Below, piece after piece: positions 10,977 to 20,699 of a stretch of 64,000 bases of DNA. Position numbers and translations under genes: made by a program. The notes under the pieces are model-generated. The model was not told where the DNA came from and did not search any database. It saw only the letters and a program-made list of their open reading frames with translations. Within the stretch, counting starts at the first letter, position 1. Every line of letters begins with the position of its first letter. The stretch lies in assembly GCF_019399895.1 (NCBI RefSeq), contig NC_091868.1:8681593-8745592 (forward strand). The letters are read 5' to 3'. The stretch comes from Cardiocondyla obscurior. Taxonomy: Eukaryota > Arthropoda > Insecta > Hymenoptera > Formicidae.

Positions 10977-11283
10977 TTTTCGCACGCGTGTTGATTTATT
11001 AGATAGATAATGTTACAAAACTCTTGAATTAAGTTGAAAAATATATACACCAGCTCAATTTGCAGCTGACTACAGCTGATGATAGAAATAGCTTGTAGGG
11101 GATTTTCGTTGGCACTAAAACACTGCTCTGCGCGTGCAAAAGAGGAAGAGAGAAAGAGAGAAAGAGAGAAAGAGAGAAAGGGAAGGGGAAAATATCGGAA
11201 TATTCTTTCAAGCACCACGTGTGTAACTAGACGTTGTGCAATTTGAGGTGACATACAAGTTGTCAGAAAAGATATATTTAATA
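10977..11283. promoter_or_regulatory. Divergent promoter interval of mRpL30 and RIOK1
   Basis: Only 307 bp separate the two start codons, which point away from each other. The interval includes both 5' UTRs and a GA-rich microsatellite (11141-11187). No TATA box is obvious, as expected for housekeeping genes. Confidence 0.7.
11141..11187. repeat. GAGAAA microsatellite
   Basis: Repeats of GAGAAAGA in the shared promoter interval. Purine tracts like this can bind GAGA-type factors in insects, but that is only a possibility here. Confidence 0.75.
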
Positions 11284-13324
11284 ATGTCAGAAATATTTGA
11301 GGAGGGTCAATTCAGTGATGCCGAGGAGGAGAATTTGACGTAAGTATCACATTCATTTAGCTCGTATTATGGATTCTACGAAAGAGTAGAAAATATATCA
11401 GCTGTTCGGTGAGGAGTAACAATGTTAATAAAATTATTTGAAAATGTGTTAGACCTTTAAAGCTACAATGTATTTTACTCTCCGTAGGCAAAACACATTC
11501 AAGGGAAAGCCTTTACATAACGTGAATTTAAAGCGGCAATGCGGACTCGAGAAAGAAATATCCAGTCTTTGCATTACAGACGATAAAACAAACGAAGGCA
11601 ATGAGGACGACGACTATTGCTGTAATAATGAGTATGACTTGGACGAGGAAAAGAATACCGTTGTGAAAACCAGTTTGCAGAGGCCCAACGCTCAGACTGC
11701 CTCTACGAAAGTGACGAATTATCAGCCTAAGCACAAACTGTTGTCACGGTTCGCGAATAAAATTAATTTGGAGAAATATGCGGGCCCATCGCTGCCAGGC
11801 CATGTGGCCAACTTGTTAATCGAGACGGACAAACGCGTCGACAAGGATCGCATAAGAATGAAAGACAAAAGTGATCATGCGACAACCGAGAATGTTTTAG
11901 ATTCGCGCATTAAAAATAAGTTGCACAAACTGTTTGAGAGAGGAGTGCTGGCAGAGATAAATGGCTGTATCTCAACTGGAAAAGAGGCCAATGTCTATTA
12001 TGCAAAATCAAAGAACGGAGATGAGATTGCCATCAAGATATACAGAACTTCTATTTTGACATTTCGAAATCGTGAGAAATATATTAGAGGTGAATATCGT
12101 TTCGACCATGTACATTCCCTGCACAATCCAAGAAAAATGGTGAAGATCTGGGCGGAGAAGGAGTTCTCCAATTTAAAACGTTTGGAGCAGGGCGGTGTTC
12201 GAGCACCACGGCCGATTTTGTCCGGCGGTCATATGCTGCTAATGGAGTTTTTGGGTTCGGACGGTTGGGCGGCACCCAAACTTAAGGATGCTGTACTTAC
12301 AGAATCAAAGTCGAGAATGTTATACAGAGAATGTATCGAAATTATGTGGAAGATGTACAACAAGTGTAGACTTGTTCATGCAGACTTAAGCGAATATAAT
12401 ATACTTTATCACGATGGATCGATTGTTATCATCGATGTTTCACAAGCTGTGGACCGCGATCATTGTAACGCGATGGAATTTCTCAGAAATGACTGTAGTA
12501 ATATTACAGGTATGAAATTTTTTCGCGCTATTAATCCGAGTTATAAAAAAAAAAATGTATTGAATTTATGGTTTGTTTTAGCATTCTTCAAAAAGTACAA
12601 CGTGGGAGTTATGTCGCTTCAAGCGCTCTTTGACTTTATAACGGATCCTACGGTAAACGAGAAGAACATGGATGAGTATCTGGATATGTGGCTACAGGAG
12701 AAGGATCAAGAAAAAGATCCAGAGCAGCAACAAATAGAGGAAGCAGTTTTTAAACAAGCTTATATTCCTCAGAGACTGACTCAGGTATTCCGTTGATTCA
12801 ACGATTATCGCTAGTACGCGCATATATTTTTATTGCTTTCTTTTGTAGGTGATCAATGTTGAGCGCGATATTAATCTCGCAAAATCGGGAAAAGATTTGA
12901 TTTATAAGACATTGATCGGTTTAAAAGCGGACCTATCCAAACCTGCGGAAACACCGGAGATTCTCACTAACAAACACAAGGCAGATAGTAAAAGTATGAA
13001 GGACGGAAGCGATGCTTGCACTTCTTCAGAGAACAGTGAGGATTCCGATACCGAGAATGAAAGCGAAACGGACAGCGAGGACGATAACAAAAGTAAATTC
13101 GTAAATTCGGCTAGACCCAGAAACGAAAGTCCGGAAAGTAGAAAAGTAAGTGTGCATTATTTATTCCTTTTTCGGTAATAACGTTTTTTCTTACTGTGAC
13201 GTTTGATTTTTAATTTAAGATGCGCAAGAAAGCAGTCAAAGAACAACAGGCGGAAAAGCGAAAAATAAAAATCAAAAAACACGTAAAAAAACGTAAAGTA
13301 AAAGTCTCAAAAGGAGGAAAATAA
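11284..13324 (+). CDS. RIOK1: Serine/threonine-protein kinase RIO1
   Basis: Atypical kinase/ATPase needed for late maturation of the 40S ribosomal subunit in the cytoplasm. Exons 11284-11339, 11488-12509, 12582-12784, 12849-13145, 13220-13324 give 560 residues, close to the human length. Start ATG 11284 opens an acidic N-terminus (MSEIFEEGQFSDAEEEN). The RIO domain shows the flexible P-loop STGKEANVYYAK (about residue 180), the lysine motif AIKIYRTSILTF, the catalytic loop LVHADLSEYNIL (about 316) and the metal-binding IIDVSQAV (about 333), all diagnostic of RIO1. The C-terminus is acidic and Ser-rich, then ends with a strongly basic Lys/Arg tail. Intron 12510-12581 is 72 bp, has no stop in the host frame and would add 24 residues if kept. 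Confidence 0.96.
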
Positions 13325-13727
13325 ATGTCTATCAAATTAGTGACAACGCTCTGTAATGTGTATATTGATGATTAGCAATATTCAAACTTTTTCATATTTA
13401 AAGAAAATACAAAAAGAAATAGAACTTTTAAGATTTAAATATTTAAGAATGAGCGTGACTTGTATATAAAAAATATATACTGTATTTTGCAAGAATATAC
13501 TTATTTCTTTTTTAATATATTTGTAATGTATTTTTTACTGCGAACGAAAGATGGCGCCACGATTGCATGGAATTTAGACAGTACCATATGACTATCTGGC
13601 AATCAGTTAACCGGAGGCACGCTCGGAGATGTCGACGTAAATTTTAAACTGGCGATTTCGAACTATCGGTCGCCAAATAATGTAAAATATAAATGACACG
13701 TTAAACGTACGAGAGGTCAGCTTAGAA
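13325..13727. other. RIOK1 3' UTR and XRCC3 upstream region
   Basis: About 400 bp that must hold the RIOK1 3' end and the promoter of the next gene. AT-rich up to about 13,540, then more GC-balanced. AATAAA at 13320-13325 overlaps the RIOK1 stop codon. No TATA box recognised. Confidence 0.55.
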
Positions 13728-15036
13728 ATGGAAGGACTGCTAAATATGCCAGGTATGTATTTGAAAAAAAGGAAAGAGTATCTCTCTACTCTAAAGATTG
13801 AAGCAGAGTGATACTTTGAATTTGAGACTGCATATTTTTTACGTATGAAATAATTCTCGTGTGACTGTGTGCTAGTGACGAACGCGGCTGAAATAAAGGA
13901 GAGGTTTCTGACTACCGGTTGCGCCGAGCTGGATGCAAAACTTAAAGGCGGCATAACTTGCAGGGGTATAACGCAGATCTACGGTGCCGCCGGCACCGGG
14001 AAAACACAGCTGACTCTACAATTATGTCTCACCGTTCAATTACCAATGACCGCGGGCGGTCTCGAGGCTGGTAATGTCTAAAAGATGTGGGGAAAAAATA
14101 TTTGCGTAGGCGTCCTCGCGACACGCACATCTTTCATTTTATAATATTAACGCAATACTTTTGCGTGTTTGAAAAGACTTTTCATGTATTTAGAGAAAGA
14201 TAATTCGATAAATATCATTAAATTTAATAGAAGATTTTTATGTCTCACTTTCTTAGTCGTTTTTCTTCTCTTTTGACTGTGATATTCTTTTAAAATATTT
14301 ATAGTTAAATTACTGACGTTGTAACAGGTGCTATATATATATGTACGGAAAGTGCTTTCCCCTCGAAACGGTTACAACAATTGTTAGAGCATTCGGAGAT
14401 AGCTAAGGCTCATTCTGTGAATGGAGATGTGATACTTGTGAAACATATAGCTACTATTGTAATTAAAATATATTACTTGTATTTTTTAAATAATGTAATA
14501 TAGATTAAGCTGTTAATTGTACACGCGATTCTTATAACTTATAACTCGTTAACGTTGAAGGAAGAACTGGTATTGTGCTTACAAAAGGAAGTTCCTAAGC
14601 TAATGAGAACACGTAAAATAGGATTGCTGATTATCGATTCCATAGCTGCTCCTTATAGAGTAGAGGATTGGAAGGAGCAAGAACAAGGCAAAAGTAAGAG
14701 GCTCATTGGAAGATTGTTACACGATTTTTATAAAAATTACGACTTATGCGTGGTCTGCATTAATCAGGTGAGCATAATCTTAAAGAAATTGTTATATTGT
14801 ATGCTAACACGTCTGTTTTTTAGGTATCCGCAGTAATAGATAGCCATAAAATCTATTCTCAAGACTTTGACGACCAGCCAGCTTTAGGGCTTACATGGTC
14901 GAGTATGATAACGACCTCTTTATATTTCTATCGAAGAATCTCCTCGCGATACGCTTGCATAATACTGGCTTCACATTTGCCGAGAATTACTTTTCAATTC
15001 GAGGTGATACAATCTGGCGTCAGAGCGATTAAATAA
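13728..15036 (+). CDS. XRCC3: RAD51 paralogue, XRCC3 type (spindle-B in flies)
   Basis: RecA-fold ATPase that acts with other RAD51 paralogues in homologous recombination and meiosis. Exons 13728-13752, 13876-14070, 14328-14458, 14561-14767, 14824-15036 give 256 residues. Evidence for XRCC3 over other paralogues: LTTGCAELDAKLKGGI, then LTLQLCLTVQLP with GGLEAGAIYICTES, KRLQQLLEHS, and IIDSIAAPYR, in the XRCC3 order and spacing. Walker A is GAAGTGKT (about residue 45); Walker B is IGLLIIDS (about 140). The join of 14458 to 14561 gives a helix of exactly the length found in the human protein. Oddity: the usual N-terminal helix-hairpin-helix part (about 80 residues) is missing; only nine residues precede the core. 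Either an upstream exon is hidden or this lineage has lost it. Confidence 0.9.
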
Positions 15037-15067
15037 ACCTTTGTTATCGTAAAACGAAGTCTCAACT
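15037..15067. terminator. Overlapping 3' ends of XRCC3 and RPUSD1
   Basis: Only 31 bp lie between the two stop codons. AATAAA at 15032-15037 (plus) and at 15073-15068 (minus) each overlap a stop codon. If used, the two mature transcripts would overlap by tens of bases in antisense. Confidence 0.55.
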
Positions 15068-16177
15068 TTATTTCATAAGTTTGTATATATCACGAAATAT
15101 ATTCTCATCCAAGATTTTAATTACATTTGTCGCTTTGTAATCAGATAGTATAGAAGCGTCAAACGGATCTTCCGTTCTCACATCTATATTTTCAATATCA
15201 CAATTTAATATTAACCTTAAAGAATAAATACAGTATTAATATTAAGATAATTATGTATTAAATATTTCTGTAATTTTTGGCTACCTAAGAGAATGAAGAT
15301 AAGTTCTACGAGGTTCTATGTCCTTGCCTTCACTGTATGTGTAATCTCCTATAACTGTGTGACCGATATGATGGCAATGTACTCTTAATTGATGTCGCCT
15401 ACCCGTGCCAGGCGCTAGCAAGATTTTAGTCGCAGGTTTACCTTTCCAAAACCCACGTTCCAAGACTACCAGAGTTGTGTACGACTTACGTGGCTTGTCA
15501 CAAAAGATACTGTCACTTGTGCACATTTTATGATTGCCAGTTTTTTCTCGAATATCAGCACCTAAGTTAAAGAACCGATTGGGTAAGATAAAAACTTTAC
15601 CAAACCTGTTCTTACTACGAAATATTGTTCTACAACAATTCCTAACCAATTGGCTTGTCAATTATGATGCGAGATTCGTGTATGTGACCATGTACCAATG
15701 CCAAGTAAAATTTTTGTACTTTATGATTTTCAAAGGCGGACGACGCCGCTCTGGCTGACTTTTTATTTAACGCTATACATATAACGCCGCTCGTGGGATA
15801 ATCTAGCCGATGAACGAAGTGGAACTCGTGACACAACCGTGGATTAACCAAGTCCGGCAACATTTCTCGCAGCTTCGTCTGAAGAGTATTCTACAAACGT
15901 AAATACTTGATTTGCGAATATGCTAATCGGCATCCTCGAAAGAGAATGCTCTTACCTTTCTGTCAGGATTATTGCTATTTATGTACATATCGTAAGGCTT
16001 GTCGACTATCAAAAAGTTCTCGCTACGATGAACGATTTTAACAGACCTGTGCTTATCGTGCCAATCATTCATTAATCGCTTGATGCACGAGTATATCAGA
16101 CGAATTACAGTATACGCGAGATTGCAGACGATCAGCGTGCACGTGTGTAAGAATCCGTTTACGTTTACTGTGACCAT
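15068..16177 (-). CDS. RPUSD1: RNA pseudouridine synthase, RPUSD1-like (RluA family)
   Basis: Converts uridine to pseudouridine in RNA; the exact substrate of this subfamily is not settled. Minus-strand exons 16177-15956, 15890-15647, 15561-15285, 15215-15068 give 296 residues plus TAA. All junctions are in phase. The catalytic motif HRLDYPTSG has its Asp at about residue 104; LLAPGTGRRHQLRVH and GHTVIGDYTY are the later RluA motifs. Order and spacing match human RPUSD1, including KAYLAL/KFYLAL and GHIQESR/GHIHESR. The N-terminus is unusual: about 35 residues before the domain include a hydrophobic stretch (CTLIVCNLAYTVIRLIYSC), which could be a membrane or targeting segment. A later Met (LMNDWHDKH) would remove it. 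Confidence 0.9.
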
Positions 16178-17778
16178 TGCTAAGGGCCCTAAACGATCTG
16201 TGTCTTTATCTCAGCTCTGAACTCTGAACTGCGTCTCCACGCGGCCATTTTCAGTTGTTTACGTGCACACATGTAGGTGCAGACCACGGTGCAGACGAAT
16301 GCAGAGAGAACTTGTATACGTGCACCGAAAAACGGACATGGTGTTTTCTGCGGCGACAGCGGCTATCCTAACCCTAGGCGGCAGAGACAAGGAATGCGAG
16401 AACGGGGGAAATATGTCATCGGCAACCGGCCGGCGCGGTACGTATATGCGGCACATGTGAAACTCGACGCACACGACTTTAAAGTTACATTCGCTAGTTG
16501 CTGCCGGCGTCATATCTGTTTTTCAGCGTACACATGTATACATATACATATAAAAATATTTTAAAAAATTATGGTTTGTGATCTAGCGATAATAAAAATG
16601 TATAAAAGATTACAATTATTTAAACATTAATCTTGCAGAATCAAAACATCTTTAATGTTATTTGTATCTGTTAATAATTAATCAACGAAAAAGTCTGGAA
16701 CGCCAAACGTAAAAAATTTGTAAAAAAAAAAAAAAAAACAATGTAAAAATAAAGCTGCAACGTGTGCTTAATTTGTAACATTTATACTTTGCGCGATACT
16801 AGAAATTTCAAATACATATTACTGATGCAATTGCAGCGGATGCAAAAAAGAAAAAAAAATTAATTATGCCAGGGAAAATTATTTTTCGCCGGATTATCAC
16901 GCGACAATTGTGATGGTGATCGCGGTGCAGTGTAGAGATTAATATGACGACACAGAATGGCTGTGTTCTCATTTACACAAGCGACACAAAACCCGAGACC
17001 GCGAGATGCGTATCAGGAGAGGAATCACGCGCCACACACAAAACGTCTTCTCTCGAGGTGCATTCGCACGAGAAGGCTGCATCCGCCGTGTCTGCCCGAC
17101 GTTAAATCAGTTAAATGTAATCGAATAATTGCAAGCTAACAAAGGGATTTTTCTAATTGCGTCATATATTATTCGCCGTGTTTAAACTGGACTATCCATC
17201 TTAACCGACGACTTCCACAAGCAATTCAAGACTCGAAATAAACATATCATGTGCACTCACGTACACAGATAATTATAATCAAATTTTACGTAACAGTAAA
17301 TTCCGATAAATCTGTTATTTAAAATCCATCAAGTGTTATATAATTAAAAGACGAAATTTATTTGCATTAATTGCAATCGAAATTAATTTAAAGTCTACCG
17401 TCCCTAGACACGAAGAGACATTATTTATTTTTCATTGTTCCTCATTCAGATATAATTTAATTCCGCGTTCTTAGATTAATTGAAATAAAATGAGGATTAA
17501 TCAACGGTAGATGGATCTCCAGAATTAATGAGCGCTTCTCAGAGAGCTATCTCAAGTTATCTCGCGCGCTTATTTGGTGCCCTCCGTGTGCACGTGCATG
17601 CACGTTATCCGGGAAAAATTTATGCAATCCGAGCATTCGTACTGAATGCAGGTGACGGTAGCGGCTGCACGCTGGATGAGACGGGCATACGTTATGCAAG
17701 TTTGCGCCACACGTCTATTGCGTCAAAGCGCATCGTCTCTCAGTTCTACGCGCGGGGAAGTCGCGACGTTTAGACTTG

Positions 17779-17812
<34 letters not shown>

Positions 17813-18380
17813 CCTCGGAAGATATACATTTCACGCTTGTGCCACTGTTGGCCATAGAGAAAAGAAGATCGGCAAACTCTTCTTGCAAATACAAACATTT
17901 TTAGACTTTGCGCTCGTCAAAAGAGATCATAGAATTTTTGTTTTAAAGCTATCGTTATTTTAATTAATTACTACTTTAGCGCGGCGCGAGCTCGCGTTTG
18001 ATTTCAGAAGGATGCGGTTCTCACAAAAGCCTGAGAAAAAATCGCGGCAGGAGTATAACTATTTTTTTTTTTTTTTTACGCTCCTTCGTACGGTGGTGCA
18101 TCGGAACGATATATCAGGGATCGCGTCAAAGGCGAGACGATTTAGAGGCGCTCCAGATGATTACGAGTTAACGATTCGCGGCGCAACGCTGACGGGAGCC
18201 GCGATCGGCGAGATATAGAGCGCGAATCTCCTCGTGAGCGCATGCTTGCTTGCACACCGATCCGGCGCTCTTTTCCATCGATCCCGCGCAGGGATCTTGT
18301 GACATACTTGCGTCGAACATTGCTGTAAATCTTGTCGATTGCACCAAACTATGATCTAGAAACGCGGATGAGCCCCGGGA
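16178..18380. other. Divergent intergenic region RPUSD1 / pro-resilin
   Basis: About 2.2 kb between divergent genes. Small open frames (for example 16277-16564) show no family resemblance. It contains poly(A) at 16722-16738, a (TTTTC)n run at 17779-17814, and probably the RPUSD1 promoter close to 16,200 and control sites for the cuticle gene nearer 18,300. Confidence 0.55.
17779..17814. repeat. TTTTC pentanucleotide repeat and T run
   Basis: Four or more TTTTC units followed by a T run; no function inferred. Confidence 0.8.
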
Positions 18381-18388
18381 TATATAAA
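18381..18388 (+). promoter_or_regulatory. TATA box of the pro-resilin-like gene
   Basis: TATATAAA about 140 bp before the start codon. A TCATT initiator-like site lies about 30 bp downstream (18413). A strong TATA box is typical of highly expressed, stage-specific cuticle genes and contrasts with the TATA-less genes to the left. Confidence 0.65.
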
Positions 18389-18524
18389 GACCGACGCGGA
18401 CCTCGCGCTTTGTCATTCCCTCAACAAGTCTATCTCGCGCTGAAAGGGCAGCAGCGACACTCGGGGAGAGCAAACCTCCCTTGGAGGGACAGAAATTCGA
18501 CTTCTCTTGTCGCTGGAGAACGCT

Positions 18525-20444
18525 ATGGAAACCGTCAAGATGTTTAAGGTAAGGGGAAATAACTGCACTCGCTGATCATTCGTCTCGAGAAATTTTAAGA
18601 ATATAATTTCACACGTTGATCCTACTGACGTTAATCGCCAAGTTATAAAAAATATAAGGGTCGCGTTGAAATTCTAATCGCAGATTAGCGGAGTGACGCT
18701 CATTATGATGCTGGCCGTGGTGTGGTCGGAACCGCCTGTTAATACGTATCTACCTCCGAGAACGGGCACCTCAAGCGCGAACAACGGTCGGACCGACTTG
18801 TCTGCTCAGTACGGGCCGCCGGATTTCAGTAATAGAGGTAACGTTGATAGAAACGCCGGCGCAACAAGTTTCGGCGGCCCCGGTGTCGGTAATGGTCCGT
18901 CGAAACTTTACGACGCGCCCGTCGAGGGTAATGGAAACAGTTTGGGTCAGTTTCGGGGAAACGGATTTGGAGGCGGGCGGCCCTCTGGTTCTTACGGCGT
19001 TCCCGGTGGGTTTGATGAGAACCGGGCAAGCGGTGGAAGACCGTCGGCGAGCTACGGGCTTCCCGGGGCGAACGGAAACGTCGGCGGTGGTTTCAGAAAC
19101 GCAGGCAACGAAAACAACCCGTCGACCGGCTACGGCGTTCCCGATGCGAGCAACAGGGGTGGTTTCGGAAACGGAGGTAGACCGTCGACTAATTACGGCG
19201 TGCCCGGAAACGACAGGGGTGAGTTCGGACACGGAGATGCCGGAGAAAGACCGTCGAGCAGTTACGGCGCGCCTGGGGCGAACGGGAATGTAAACGGAAG
19301 GCCTTCGAGTAGTTACGGCGCACCCGATGGAACCGGAAACACGATCAGCAAAGGTCGCTTCAACGGTGGAGATAACGGGCCACCGTCGAGCAGCTACGGA
19401 TCTCCGAATGAACTCGGTGGAGGATTGTCAACTAGTTACAGTCCACCTAACAGAGGCGGAAACAACGGGTATGCGTCTACGAGCTCAAACGAAAGAAATT
19501 TCGCAAGCGGCAGAACTAACGGCGGCTATCCATCTGGAGGTCCGATTGGAAACGGTGATTTCAGGCACGACGATGAAAATTTCGGAGGACGAGGAGGAGG
19601 AGGAAGTAACGAGGGTTACAACAGCAACGCGCAAGAAGAAAGTTCCGTAAGTGTCTATTATTAAAATTGAGTCAAGCGCGAATTAATAATTACAAGATTT
19701 ACTTCATTTTCAGGAGCCGGCCAAGTATGAATTTTCCTACAAAGTAAAGGATCAGCGAACCGGTAGCGATTACAGCCACACGGAGACTAGAAACGGCGAC
19801 CGAGCTCAAGGCGAGTTCAACGTTTTGCTGCCAGACGGTAGGAAACAGATTGTCGAGTACGAGGCTGATCAGGATGGATTTAAACCGCAAATTAGATACG
19901 AGGGCGAAGCGAATGCCGGCGGGGGATACGGCTCCGGCGGACCGAGTGATAACAACAACGGCTATTCTTCTGGCCGGCCAGGTAGCGAAGGCGGCTTCGT
20001 GAATAACTCAGGATTTAATGGAGGCGGCAGTAACGCTGGTTATTCAAATGGCGGTCCAGAAAAGTCCGATGGATTTAACAGCGGAGGCGGTTATCAATCG
20101 GGGAGACCAGGTGCGATAAAATTGCAATCTTTTTTTTTTTTTTTTAATCGACATGACGCAAACGACGTGAAAAAAAATTGTGAAAAATCTCAAGTTTAAT
20201 TCTTTTATAAATATTTGAGTATTTTATATCTAGAATTTTTTTATTAGGGAATTAAATTTTTTATTTGTGGATTCTTTGATTGAGAAATTTATCTTTTACA
20301 GCAGGACAGTCTTTTGGCCGAGATAACAATAACGGTTTGAGCGGTGACACCGGCGGTTACTTTTCTAATCCTCCTAGCAATAATATCGGCAACGACAACG
20401 AAGGCAACAGGCAAGACGGTGGTCACAGTGGATATCAATATTAA
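18525..20444 (+). CDS. Pro-resilin-like cuticular protein with RR-2 chitin-binding domain
   Basis: Secreted structural protein of elastic cuticle; cross-links through Tyr and binds chitin. Exons 18525-18548, 18684-19646, 19714-20110, 20302-20444 give 508 residues. Signal peptide: METVKMFK followed by hydrophobic ISGVTLIMMLAVV, with cleavage probably after WS and before EPPVN. The short first exon ending inside the signal peptide is the standard insect cuticle gene design. Residues about 60-320 carry Gly/Asn-rich units with a recurring core such as GRPSSSYGAPGANGN, as in resilin. Exon 3 starts the Rebers-Riddiford domain (EPAKYEFSYKVKD, GDRAQGEFNVLLPDGRKQIV, EYEADQDGF), of RR-2 class and very close to known pro-resilin. 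A second Gly-rich region follows. AATAAA is at 20675-20680. Confidence 0.93.
18930..19440 (+). repeat. Resilin-type elastic repeats in exon 2
   Basis: About ten imperfect units containing [R/P]PS[S/T/A]xYG[A/V/L/S]P followed by a Gly/Asn-rich spacer. At DNA level the TACGGCGTTCCCG or TACGGCGCACCCG core recurs, so slippage and unequal exchange are likely. Confidence 0.85.
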
Positions 20445-20690
20445 AGAGCATATAGTTTAATAGATTTAGATATAATTTTTAATAATTTTGCGAAGAAGTG
20501 AAGAATCTCGAATGAAAAACTCGTACCTTATTATCCAATATAACTGTAATTTATATTTTTAGTGTAAAGTTCACGAATTAATATTTATTACTAATTTATC
20601 CCGCGTAGTGCAAGTCTTTTCCTTCATTTAGATTTATGCCAACTATTAATTGAGCAAAAAAAAAATGTATAAAAAATAAACATATGTAAC
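20445..20690 (+). other. Pro-resilin 3' UTR
   Basis: AT-rich sequence from the stop codon to the AATAAA at 20675-20680. No other feature seen. Confidence 0.6.
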
Positions 20691-20699
20691 CGATATATG

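Noticed and set aside
14486..14560. Alternative XRCC3 acceptor at AATATAG 14506
   Set aside because: In frame, but adds about 18 residues absent from human XRCC3; the acceptor at 14560 gives the exact expected length.
20111..20199. Alternative pro-resilin end by reading into intron 3
   Set aside because: Frame goes through a T run and ends at a random stop; the downstream exon completes a typical C-terminus, so retention is not supported.
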